From an archaeon (GTDB taxonomy: Archaea > EX4484-52 > B79-G9): DNA of 6,805 nt. The stretch lies in contig JAUVEX010000053.1 in assembly GCA_030594585.1 (NCBI GenBank), forward strand, positions 1 through 6,805, read 5' to 3'. Position numbers and translations under genes: made by a program. Shown piece after piece: positions 1 through 6,159 of this stretch. The notes under the pieces were generated by a model. It was not told where the DNA came from and made no database searches. It saw only the letters and a program-made list of their open reading frames with translations. Each line of letters starts with the position of its first letter. The first letter of the stretch is position 1.

Positions 1-1
1 A

Positions 2-1636
2 CTTTATGATATGAATGACCCAACACCGCCATCAAACGGTGCAACATATTATTTGGGGGATACAATACAATTGATAGGAACTGATTTTTATCATGATGAA
101 TCATATAATATAAGAATTCTTGATGCGGACAATAGAACTACAGTCATTTCTGGTAAAATAACAAATCTTTATATGAATGATACTATATACAACGGAGAAA
201 TAATCGCAGACTCTGAAGGAAATATTAATGTTTCTGTTTATTTACCTTTATGGCATCCTGCTTATGGATCTCAAGAACCACACTCAACAGGAATTTGGAC
301 AGTTTATATTTGGTTTCAAGCATATGAATATGCTATGCCCGGATATTTCGAATGGATACCTTTTGAGACATTCACGGTTGTTGAGCACGAAATCTGTGAT
401 GGCATAGACAATGACCTTGACGGTGAGATTGATGAGGATTTTGATGAAGACAACGATGGTTTCACAACATGCGGCGGAGACTGCGATGATAATGACGAAG
501 ATATAAACCCGGATGCAGATGATTCTCTATGCGACGGCGTTGACAATAACTGCAATGGAGAAACAGACGAAGAATATACACCAACGCCAACAAGTTGCGG
601 CGTTGGCGAATGCCGAGACAACGGGCAATTTGTATGTGTTGATGGAACCCTGCAAAATACCTGCTCGCCAAAATCCCCCGGAATAGAGATATGCGACAAC
701 CTTGACAATGACTGCGACAAGGAAGTTGATGAAAATCTTTATCAAAACGCAGGCAATTTCGGTGTATGCGAAAACAACACGCAGACCTGTGAAAGCGGTG
801 CGTGGATAGACAACAATGAAGTTGTGCCAACAACGGAAATATGCGACAATCTTGACAATGACTGCGACGGCTTTATAGACGAAAATCTGGTAGAAGTATA
901 TGGAACAAGCGATATCGGAATATGCTCTCTTGGAACCAAGACATGCATTGCGGGTATTTGGAATATAACAATTCCTGCAGTTACGCCTAAAGACGAAATC
1001 TGCGACGGCCTGGATAATGACTGCGACGGCTTTACAGATGAGAACAATGTCTGCGGTCTTCCGGATGAAGACAGTGACGGTGTTCCTGATGAATTTGACC
1101 TTTGTGAAGGTACTGTCCCCTGGTTTGCAGAAGACAGGAACAAAAATCATTACGACAGCGAGAATATGTACTTGACTGCTCTTTATGGCTGCAGTTGCAA
1201 GCAAATTCTTGACTGCAAGCCCGGAAACAATGAAGGTGAATATAAAGCAGGCTGCACACAAGGAACGCTTGACGCATGGATAGATCAGGACGCATGGGTT
1301 AAAGAATGCAAGCCAAAAGAACCTAAAAAGAAAGAGACAAAATCAAGCAAGAAAAAAACAGAAGCTCAAAATGAAACACAAAATATGACTCAGAATATGA
1401 CCGGAGAAGATAATGCTTTTGAATATGGTATTGAAAACAAAACCGATGAATATACAAACAATATGGAATCTGGTGAAACAGGCAATCAAGGCATTGAAAA
1501 TAACCAAAGCTTTACTTCTGAACAAGATGAAAAAATAACCACAAAGCGCAAAGTTCCGTTTTGGGATGTGCAGACTATATTGATACAATCTATTGCGAAT
1601 CTTATCCGTTCATTTGGTATTGAAAGCTTGTTTTGA
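2..1636 (+). CDS. Secreted MopE-type Cys/Asp-repeat surface protein, 5' end missing
   Basis: The frame is open from base 2, so the Met at 11 is probably internal and the signal peptide lies off the window; numbering here is from that Met (541 residues). Residues about 1-125 are beta-rich and aromatic-rich with a 'DSEGN' turn, like an Ig-like domain. Residues 127-345 carry five ExCDxxDNDCDGxxDE-type repeats (putative metal-binding motif of the MopE family) plus a 'DCDDNDEDINPDAD' segment. A thrombospondin-3-like repeat, DEDSDGVPDEFDLC, covers 352-365, followed by a Cys-containing module at 370-433. All 26 Cys fall in 129-433, which suggests disulfides or metal sites outside the cell. The tail has a Lys-rich stretch (434-449), five N-x-S/T sequons (N454, N458, N462, N476, N498) and an amphipathic end (514-541) after KRK. 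MopE of methanotrophs binds copper; calcium or copper binding here is inference. No cell-wall sorting motif or clear transmembrane anchor is visible. Stop is TGA. Confidence 0.85.
   Translation, partial: LYDMNDPTPPSNGATYYLGDTIQLIGTDFYHDESYNIRILDADNRTTVISGKITNLYMNDTIYNGEIIADSEGNINVSVYLPLWHPAYGSQEPHSTGIWTVYIWFQAYEYAMPGYFEWIPFETFTVVEHEICDGIDNDLDGEIDEDFDEDNDGFTTCGGDCDDNDEDINPDADDSLCDGVDNNCNGETDEEYTPTPTSCGVGECRDNGQFVCVDGTLQNTCSPKSPGIEICDNLDNDCDKEVDENLYQNAGNFGVCENNTQTCESGAWIDNNEVVPTTEICDNLDNDCDGFIDENLVEVYGTSDIGICSLGTKTCIAGIWNITIPAVTPKDEICDGLDNDCDGFTDENNVCGLPDEDSDGVPDEFDLCEGTVPWFAEDRNKNHYDSENMYLTALYGCSCKQILDCKPGNNEGEYKAGCTQGTLDAWIDQDAWVKECKPKEPKKKETKSSKKKTEAQNETQNMTQNMTGEDNAFEYGIENKTDEYTNNMESGETGNQGIENNQSFTSEQDEKITTKRKVPFWDVQTILIQSIANLIRSFGIESLF
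389..1045 (+). repeat. Five MopE-like Cys/Asp coding repeats
   Basis: Repeat units lie at 389-436, 524-574, 686-736, 836-886 and 995-1045. The consensus is E-I-C-D-x-x-D-N-D-C-D-G-x-x-D-E. Unit 1 has Leu in place of the second Cys (NDLDG), unit 2 reads NNCNG, and unit 3 has Lys-Glu where Gly is usual. Spacers after units 3 and 4 share a G-[VI]-C-x5-T-C-x2-G-x-W pattern, so the evolving unit is probably about 50 residues. Units 3 and 4 are nearly identical in DNA: 689-718 and 839-868 differ at one base of 30, which points to recent duplication or gene conversion. Confidence 0.88.
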
Positions 1637-1720
1637 TTGTAAATGTTCGCAATTTAGGGGTCATGCTTTAAGTTATGTGATATACCCGATGGTTTATGAT
1701 TGATTTAGTGCCCGCCAACA
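1637..1720. other. Intergenic spacer with no recognised gene
   Basis: This stretch lies between the TGA of the repeat protein and the ppsA promoter. It has no long T tract and no strong hairpin. The only local dyad is a weak AAAT...ATTT pairing around a TTCG at 1641-1655 with a bulge. Nothing else could be supported here, and the terminator of the upstream gene is not obvious. Confidence 0.5.
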
Positions 1721-1735
1721 GCAAAGCTATATATA
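1721..1735 (+). promoter_or_regulatory. BRE/TATA promoter of ppsA
   Basis: GCAAAG (1721-1726) resembles an archaeal B-recognition element and is followed by CTATATATA (1727-1735). A TATA centre near 1731 places transcription start around 1755-1760. That gives a leader of roughly 12-17 bases before the preferred TTG start and keeps the Shine-Dalgarno inside the transcript. A second AT-rich stretch at 1747-1758 would place the start inside the gene and is less likely. Confidence 0.6.
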
Positions 1736-1760
1736 CCACATGCAGTTATATTTTTATACA

Positions 1761-1767
1761 AGGTGAT
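1761..1767 (+). promoter_or_regulatory. Shine-Dalgarno AGGTGAT that decides the ppsA start
   Basis: AGGTGAT complements the usual archaeal 16S 3' end (AUCACCUCC). It ends four bases before the TTG at 1772, a normal spacing for a site that includes the GAT extension. The in-frame GTG at 1763 lies within this site and therefore cannot use it, so TTG is the better start. Confidence 0.7.
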
Positions 1768-1771
1768 ATTT

Positions 1772-4192
1772 TTGGAGAAAAACGAACAATTCATTTTATG
1801 GTTTGATCAATTGGGCATTGAGGATGTTCCTATGGTCGGCGGCAAAAACGCGTCTTTAGGGGAGATGTATAGGAACCTGACGCTAAAGGGCGTAAAGATA
1901 CCCAACGGATTTGCTGTAACTGCTCATGCTTACAGGGAATTTATTGAAAAATCAGGATTGAAAGACAAGATACGCGAAATTCTTTCAGATTTAGACACAG
2001 GAAATATAGCAAACCTGCAGGAGCGCGGGGCGAAAGTCAGGTCAGCTATTCTTGATGCAGAACTTTCAGATGAGCTTAAACAAACCATTATTGAAGCATA
2101 CGGGCATATGTGCGAGCAGTACGGTGAAAACACAGATGTTGCTGTGAGAAGCTCTGCCACAGCAGAGGATTTGCCTGATGCAAGTTTCGCAGGCCAGCAG
2201 GACACATATCTTAACATAAAAGGGCCGCTGCAACTAATAGAGGCATCAAAGAAATGTATTGCTTCATTATTTACTGATCGGGCAATATCGTACCGTGTGG
2301 ATAAGGGTTTTGACCATTTCTCAATTGCTCTTTCAATAGGCGTACAAAAAATGGTGCGATCTGACAAAGGGTCTGCAGGCGTGATGTTTTCAATTGATAC
2401 TGAGTCGGGTTTTAAGGATGTCGCATTTATTACAGCAGCATACGGGCTTGGTGAAAATGTGGTGCAAGGTGCTGTAAATCCTGATGAGTACTATGTATTT
2501 AAGCCAACACTTGCTCAGGGAAAAAGGCCAATAATCTCAAAAACACTGGGTTCAAAAGAGCTTAAGATGATATACACAACAGGCGGGACAAAACCAACGA
2601 AAAACATACCAACCACAAAAGAAGAACAGGAAGTTTTTGCTTTAAATGAGGATGAAATACTGTCCTTGGCAAAATGGGCGGTTATAATTGAAGACCACTA
2701 TTCTGCAAAGGCTGGCCATCACAAGCCGATGGACATGGAATGGGCAAAGGATGGAGTTTCAGGGGAATTATTCATAGTTCAGGCAAGGCCGGAGACAGTA
2801 CAATCAACAAAAAACAGGAATGTTCTTGAGGAATTTGTTTTGAATGAAAAGTCAAAAATACTTATTGAGGGCGGAAGCGTTGGCGCAAAAATAGGTGCAG
2901 GTGATGTCAATGTAATAAAATCTGTGCAGGATATCGGGAACTTCAAGAAAGGTCAGGTTCTTGTAACAGACATGACAGACCCTGACTGGGAGCCGATAAT
3001 GAAGATAGCCGCAGCAATTGTTACAAACAGGGGTGGAAGGACATGCCATGCGGCAATAATATCTCGGGAACTTGGAATACCATGTGTTGTCGGATGCAAA
3101 ACGGCAACAGAAGCGCTTAAAACAGGGCAGCAGGTGACTGTGAGCTGTGCTGAAGGAGATCAAGGAGCAGTATATGAAGGCGCTCTTAAATTTGAGGTAA
3201 AGACAACTGACTTAAGCTCGGTCCCTAAAACAAAGACAAAGATAATGATGAATGTCGGGACCCCATCACAGGCATTTGAGCAGTCTTTTATTCCTAATGA
3301 CGGGGTGGGTTTAGCGCGGGAGGAATTTGTGATTAATTCTTACATAAGGATTCACCCGTTAGCGCTTCTGAAATATGATGAGCTTAAAAAAGACGATGCT
3401 CATATGGGCTTAATTCATAAGATTGATGAGCTTACAAGCACGCATAAGGACAAGACACAATTTTATATTGACAAGCTTTCCGAAGGCATCGGCACAATTG
3501 CAGCAGCATATTATCCTAAGGATGTGATTGTCAGGCTTTCTGATTTTAAGACAAATGAGTATGTCAATCTTATTGGCGGGCACTTGTTTGAGCCTACAGA
3601 AGATAACCCGATGATTGGGTTTAGAGGTGCGTCAAGATACTATTCTGAGGCGTTTAAGGATGCTTTTGTTCTTGAATGCAGGGCATTAAAAAAAGTGCGT
3701 GAAGATTTCGGTCTTTCGAATGTCAAGATAATGGTTCCATTCTGTAGGACAGTTGAAGAAGGGCGTAAAGTAATAGATATTATGCGTGAAAACGGCCTTG
3801 TTAGGGGTGAAAACGGCCTTGAGGTTTATGTTATGGCTGAAATTCCTGCAAATGTCATACTTGTTGATGAGTTTGCTGATATTTTTGACGGGTTTTCAAT
3901 TGGAACTAATGATTTGACACAGCTCGCATTAGGTGTTGATAGGGATTCAGAACTTGTGGCGCATGTATATGATGAAAGGAATGAGGCTGTAAAACGGCTT
4001 GTGAAGCGCGTTATTCAAGGGGCGAAAGCAAAGGGGCGAAAAATCGGCATATGCGGTCAGGCGCCGTCGGATTATCCGGAATTCGCGCAGTTTTTGGTTG
4101 AGTGCGGGATTGATTCTATTTCTCTTAATCCTGATACGGTGATAAAGACAAGAATAGCAATAGCTGAGACTGAGAAGAAATTGGGTAAATAA
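1772..4192 (+). CDS. ppsA: Phosphoenolpyruvate synthase (pyruvate, water dikinase)
   Basis: The enzyme converts ATP, pyruvate and water to PEP, AMP and phosphate, the first step of gluconeogenesis from pyruvate; it is cytosolic. From the TTG start it has 806 residues, close to the family norm. Domains in order are an ATP-grasp/pyruvate-binding N-terminal domain (about 5-345; DVPMVGGKNASLGEM near the start, VAVRSSATAEDLP at 124-136, PMDMEWAKDG at 319-328), a swivelling phosphohistidine domain (about 365-470; GGRTCHAAIISRELGIPCVVG with catalytic His426), and a C-terminal PEP-binding barrel (about 490-795; NPMIGFRGASRYY, SIGTNDLTQLALGVDRD, and ICGQAPSD with catalytic Cys761). All expected active-site motifs are present, so the enzyme should be active. 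An in-frame GTG at 1763 would give 809 residues but overlaps the ribosome binding site. Pyruvate phosphate dikinase is less likely given the length and the PpsA-type C-terminal motifs. The gene has its own TATA box and convergently faces a small minus-strand gene. Confidence 0.96.
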   Translation: MEKNEQFILWFDQLGIEDVPMVGGKNASLGEMYRNLTLKGVKIPNGFAVTAHAYREFIEKSGLKDKIREILSDLDTGNIANLQERGAKVRSAILDAELSDELKQTIIEAYGHMCEQYGENTDVAVRSSATAEDLPDASFAGQQDTYLNIKGPLQLIEASKKCIASLFTDRAISYRVDKGFDHFSIALSIGVQKMVRSDKGSAGVMFSIDTESGFKDVAFITAAYGLGENVVQGAVNPDEYYVFKPTLAQGKRPIISKTLGSKELKMIYTTGGTKPTKNIPTTKEEQEVFALNEDEILSLAKWAVIIEDHYSAKAGHHKPMDMEWAKDGVSGELFIVQARPETVQSTKNRNVLEEFVLNEKSKILIEGGSVGAKIGAGDVNVIKSVQDIGNFKKGQVLVTDMTDPDWEPIMKIAAAIVTNRGGRTCHAAIISRELGIPCVVGCKTATEALKTGQQVTVSCAEGDQGAVYEGALKFEVKTTDLSSVPKTKTKIMMNVGTPSQAFEQSFIPNDGVGLAREEFVINSYIRIHPLALLKYDELKKDDAHMGLIHKIDELTSTHKDKTQFYIDKLSEGIGTIAAAYYPKDVIVRLSDFKTNEYVNLIGGHLFEPTEDNPMIGFRGASRYYSEAFKDAFVLECRALKKVREDFGLSNVKIMVPFCRTVEEGRKVIDIMRENGLVRGENGLEVYVMAEIPANVILVDEFADIFDGFSIGTNDLTQLALGVDRDSELVAHVYDERNEAVKRLVKRVIQGAKAKGRKIGICGQAPSDYPEFAQFLVECGIDSISLNPDTVIKTRIAIAETEKKLGK

Positions 4193-4215
4193 GCAAAAAC
4201 ATAATAGCTCTTTGA

Positions 4216-4229
4216 TTCTTTTTAGCTTT
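4216..4229 (+). terminator. Oligo-T terminator after ppsA
   Basis: TTCTTTTT (4216-4223) then AGCTTT lies about 25 bases past the ppsA TAA with no strong hairpin. T-rich tracts of this kind are sufficient for termination by archaeal RNA polymerase. Assigned by position and composition only. Confidence 0.45.
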
Positions 4230-4239
4230 AAACCGTTGT

Positions 4240-4282
4240 GATAAAATAAAAAATTTCGGCAAAAATAAAAACAAAAATAAAT
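4240..4282 (-). terminator. T-rich terminator of the minus-strand small gene
   Basis: Read on the minus strand, the bases directly after the TAG stop contain several consecutive T4-T6 runs (the plus strand shows repeated A runs). This begins one base past the stop, a typical archaeal oligo-T termination zone, and supports the small open frame being a real transcription unit. Confidence 0.55.
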
Positions 4283-4570
4283 CTAAAACTGACCATCTCT
4301 CAAATCCTCAGCAATGGAATGTAATGCAATCGATACTAGGCAATAATTCAGATGAGTTATACTAGGTACTTCTCCACAATGCATCGGAGCATCTATATCG
4401 GGAATCTCATTATTCCTCCTATTTCGTTCTAGCATATAATCTAACGTATTTGCGCCGCATTTCACTAGGGTGGACGGAATATAACCAATAGCTTTTCTAG
4501 CATTTTGGGGTGTTATGGCGGTTTTTACTTCACTTCCTAATTCGTGAACATATTTTTGTATAATATTCAT
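4283..4570 (-). CDS. Unrecognised 95-residue protein
   Basis: I do not recognise this protein. ATG at 4570 is chosen because GAGGTG (4582-4577) ends six bases upstream; the in-frame GTG at 4579 overlaps that site. The sequence begins MNIIQKYVHELG and ends in IAEDLRDGQF. It is mixed polar and probably mostly helical, with a basic patch LERNRRNN (about 49-56), an acidic/Pro stretch EIPDIDAP (57-64), and three Cys (near residues 38, 67 and 78) that do not form a zinc motif. There is no signal peptide, transmembrane segment or clear helix-turn-helix. None of its eight Leu codons is CTT, which is frequent in both flanking large genes, and three are CTA, so foreign origin is possible though the sample is small. 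A Shine-Dalgarno, BRE/TATA and T-rich terminator argue that it is expressed. It is convergent to ppsA and divergent from the M50 protease gene. Confidence 0.7.
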   Translation of the reverse strand: MNIIQKYVHELGSEVKTAITPQNARKAIGYIPSTLVKCGANTLDYMLERNRRNNEIPDIDAPMHCGEVPSITHLNYCLVSIALHSIAEDLRDGQF

Positions 4571-4576
4571 ACAACA

Positions 4577-4582
4577 CACCTC
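4577..4582 (-). promoter_or_regulatory. Shine-Dalgarno GAGGTG of the small minus-strand gene
   Basis: On the minus strand GAGGTG is followed by a six-base spacer and ATG at 4570-4568. It excludes the overlapping in-frame GTG at 4579 as the start and supports translation of this small gene. Confidence 0.72.
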
Positions 4583-4585
4583 AAT

Positions 4586-4602
4586 CTATTACTACGTAAT
4601 AG
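4586..4602. promoter_or_regulatory. 17-bp dyad CTATTAC-TAC-GTAATAG, candidate operator
   Basis: This is a perfect 7-3-7 inverted repeat, lying 4 bases upstream of the Shine-Dalgarno of the minus-strand gene and within its predicted 5' leader. The arrangement suits a dimeric DNA-binding repressor acting just downstream of the transcription start. The binding protein is unknown. An RNA hairpin with a three-base loop is an alternative reading. Confidence 0.5.
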
Positions 4603-4603
4603 T

Positions 4604-4622
4604 ACTTATATGTGTAATAAGT
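4604..4622. promoter_or_regulatory. 19-bp dyad ACTTAT-N7-ATAAGT, candidate operator
   Basis: A perfect 6-7-6 inverted repeat lies one base from the preceding dyad, with centres 19 bp apart, so a bound pair of dimers would sit on nearly the same helix face. The predicted start site of the minus-strand gene (about 4602-4612) falls in or beside this dyad, a classic position for archaeal repressors. AT-richness raises the chance of accidental symmetry. Confidence 0.45.
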
Positions 4623-4633
4623 TTTTATATATA

Positions 4634-4646
4634 TTTATATACTTTG
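4634..4646 (-). promoter_or_regulatory. BRE/TATA promoter of the small minus-strand gene
   Basis: Minus strand: CAAAG (4646-4642, BRE-like) followed by TATATAAA (4641-4634). Transcription would begin near 4611, giving a leader of about 40 bases. An overlapping alternative box, TATATATAAA (4633-4624), would start near 4602. Confidence 0.55.
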
Positions 4647-4697
4647 ATATCTATTTTATATAATGTACTTATACACCATTTGCAAAAAAATCACACA

Positions 4698-4706
4698 CAT
4701 ATAAAA
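4698..4706 (+). promoter_or_regulatory. TATA box of the M50 protease gene, leaderless
   Basis: CATATAAAA is centred about 27 bases before the ATG at 4729, the distance expected when transcription starts at the start codon itself. No Shine-Dalgarno precedes that ATG, which fits a leaderless mRNA. An upstream box at 4654-4663 would give a leader of about 40 bases without a ribosome binding site. Confidence 0.5.
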
Positions 4707-4728
4707 CTTAACACACAAAACAACAGTC

Positions 4729-6147
4729 ATGAATAATTGGGAATCACTTGCTGTTCTTCTTTTAATAATTGCGGTTGTATGGATTTTTGACCGCAAGAAT
4801 TTTAAAAAAGAAGGCATAATGTATCTGCGCAGAACTGAGCGGGGCCTTGAGGTAATTGATTCTTTTGCAAAAAAACATACTGCCTGGCTTCGTAAACTTT
4901 CTGATTTTGCAGTAGTTTTTAGTTTCGGGTATCTTGGTTTAAAATACATCTACAATGAACGAAAAGCAGCAAAAGAAAAGAAAAGCATTTGGCCATTGTT
5001 CTTATCATATACACTTATTATGGGGATTATGTCTGTATATCTCGATGTATTTTTTTCAGCAATATTGACTATTTTTGATGCTCCTGCGCACATGATAGCA
5101 TTTATAGTGCCTGTTCTTAAAATTTTGACATTCGCATTCGGCATTTCAGGATATGCGTTTTTCTCAATTCTTTTAGGTGTGGTTGCGATTATAAGCAATG
5201 CAGTTACCGGCGGTGTTGTGCAGTCGCCTATAAGCCTTGTTCTTCCTATTGATGTACCGGCATCATATGGGCTTCCTGTGTATTCGGTTCCTATAATCCC
5301 GTGGATTATTTCAATTCTTGTGATACTTATTGTGCATGAGTTTTCGCATGCAATAATAAGCCGTGTTGAGGGAATAAGAGTCAAGGCAATGGGTTATGGG
5401 TTTATGTTAATTATGCCTTTAGGATTTGCTGAGCCTGATGAAAAACAGATAGCAAAATCAACATCAATCAAAAAGACAAGGATTTATGCGGCAGGCTCGT
5501 TTGCGAATTTTTTGACTGCGTGCGTTTTTCTTCTTTTGTTTTTTGGTATGCATTTTGCAAGCATGCCTTTAGTGAATGAGACGCATGCTTTGGCAGGCAT
5601 GGGTTATGGGGACACACAGGAAGAGTTTCCTGCCGGAACATACCTTCCGGGAGAAGGTATAATTACTGAGATAAATGCGGTTCCTGTGACTAATTTGACT
5701 GAATTTTTGGCGGTCATGGATTTGGTTGTGCCTAAAGAAAATATAACTCTTGTTGTTGATAATGAAACTTATGAACTTCCGACAGTAACGGATCCAAGAA
5801 ATGAATCGCGGGCATATATTGGTATAACTGATATGTATCATTTTAAAGAAATCAAGGAAGAAGTCAAAGGGACGCCAAAAGGATATATTGTGAATGCTGT
5901 TTTTTATCTAGAGGAGCTTTTCGGTTGGATAATACTTTTGAATATTGGTATCGGTATCGCTAATCTGATGCCATTAAAGCCTTTTGACGGAGGGCTTATA
6001 GCTGAAGAAGTTATTAAGGGTGCCCGCATACCAAAGCCGAAAAAAATTGCAGGATTTTTGGGAAAGGCCATGCTTTTTATTCTTTTGTTCGCGCTTTTCG
6101 GGCCGCTTTTTCTTAAAGGATTTTTTGCGTTTTTGGGTATTTTTTAA
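4729..6147 (+). CDS. Site-2 protease family (M50) intramembrane zinc metalloprotease with PDZ-like insert
   Basis: An intramembrane zinc protease of 472 residues. The zinc motif HEFSH is at 203-207 (catalytic Glu204), and the third ligand motif NLMPLKPFDGG is at 412-422 (Asp420). Between them are the conserved FAEPDE (233-238), AAGSFANF (254-261) and a PDZ-like soluble segment (about 285-375; GEGIITEINAVPVTNLTEF). Hydrophobic segments lie near 6-20, 57-75, 89-116, 120-160, 186-210, 220-234, 254-275, 388-415 and 446-471. The first helix followed by KKEGIMYLRRTERGLEVID is typical of archaeal members and supports the ATG at 4729 over the Met at residue 31. The family cleaves transmembrane segments of membrane-tethered regulators or remnant signal peptides; the substrate here is unknown. 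No adjacent gene encodes an evident membrane-anchored transcription factor. It is divergent from the small minus-strand gene, sharing a 158-base promoter region with it. Confidence 0.93.
   Translation: MNNWESLAVLLLIIAVVWIFDRKNFKKEGIMYLRRTERGLEVIDSFAKKHTAWLRKLSDFAVVFSFGYLGLKYIYNERKAAKEKKSIWPLFLSYTLIMGIMSVYLDVFFSAILTIFDAPAHMIAFIVPVLKILTFAFGISGYAFFSILLGVVAIISNAVTGGVVQSPISLVLPIDVPASYGLPVYSVPIIPWIISILVILIVHEFSHAIISRVEGIRVKAMGYGFMLIMPLGFAEPDEKQIAKSTSIKKTRIYAAGSFANFLTACVFLLLFFGMHFASMPLVNETHALAGMGYGDTQEEFPAGTYLPGEGIITEINAVPVTNLTEFLAVMDLVVPKENITLVVDNETYELPTVTDPRNESRAYIGITDMYHFKEIKEEVKGTPKGYIVNAVFYLEELFGWIILLNIGIGIANLMPLKPFDGGLIAEEVIKGARIPKPKKIAGFLGKAMLFILLFALFGPLFLKGFFAFLGIF
6121..6145 (+). terminator. 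Oligo-T terminator overlapping the end of the M50 gene
   Basis: T runs at 6121-6126, 6130-6134 and 6140-6145 encode the Phe-rich C-terminus (GFFAFLGIF) and end at the TAA. Such tracts can terminate archaeal transcription. If used, they would separate this gene from the next one, which has its own promoter. Confidence 0.4.
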
Positions 6148-6159
6148 ACAAAATAATAC

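Larger units (their letters stand above)
4602..4673 (+). repeat. GTACTTATA 9-bp direct repeat across the divergent promoters
   Basis: GTACTTATA occurs at 4602-4610 and again at 4665-4673, 63 bases apart. The first copy supplies the left arm of the ACTTAT dyad. The second lies downstream of a TATA-like TTTTATATAA (4654-4663) on the side of the protease gene. The repeated word may be a shared half-site for one regulator of both divergent genes, but chance recurrence in AT-rich DNA is possible. Confidence 0.35.

Noticed and set aside
389..574. Canonical EF-hand or dockerin calcium loops
   Set aside because: The Asp-rich segments resemble DxDxDG loops, but the Cys placement in C-D-x-x-D-N-D-C-D-G fits MopE-type repeats, and the flanking helices of EF-hands are not evident.
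389..1045. CRISPR-like periodic repeats
   Set aside because: Units are in frame within a protein-coding gene, imperfect, spaced at uneven distances of about 135-160 bases, and the spacers themselves encode related Cys/Gly/Trp patterns.
527..1261. A 244-codon open frame on the minus strand opposite the repeat protein
   Set aside because: It is antisense to a clearly coding, repeat-rich region whose GAC/TGC/GAT codons leave the opposite strand free of stops. Several other opposite-strand frames overlap it, and none has domain-like content or a start signal.
1641..1655. Possible hairpin terminator after the repeat protein gene
   Set aside because: Only four or five AT-rich pairs with a bulge around TTCG, and no following T tract.
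1772..4192. Pyruvate phosphate dikinase as the identity of the dikinase gene
   Set aside because: Length of about 806 residues and the motifs PMDMEWAKDG, NPMIGFRGASRYY and ICGQAPSD fit phosphoenolpyruvate synthase better.
4283..4570. Small minus-strand protein as a helix-turn-helix autorepressor of its own dyads
   Set aside because: The dyads make this tempting, but I can see no convincing helix-turn-helix or ribbon-helix-helix pattern in the residues, so no such function is assigned.
4656..4949. A 97-codon minus-strand open frame over the start of the M50 gene
   Set aside because: It overlaps the well-supported protease coding sequence, has no recognisable domain, and its end would run through the divergent promoter region.
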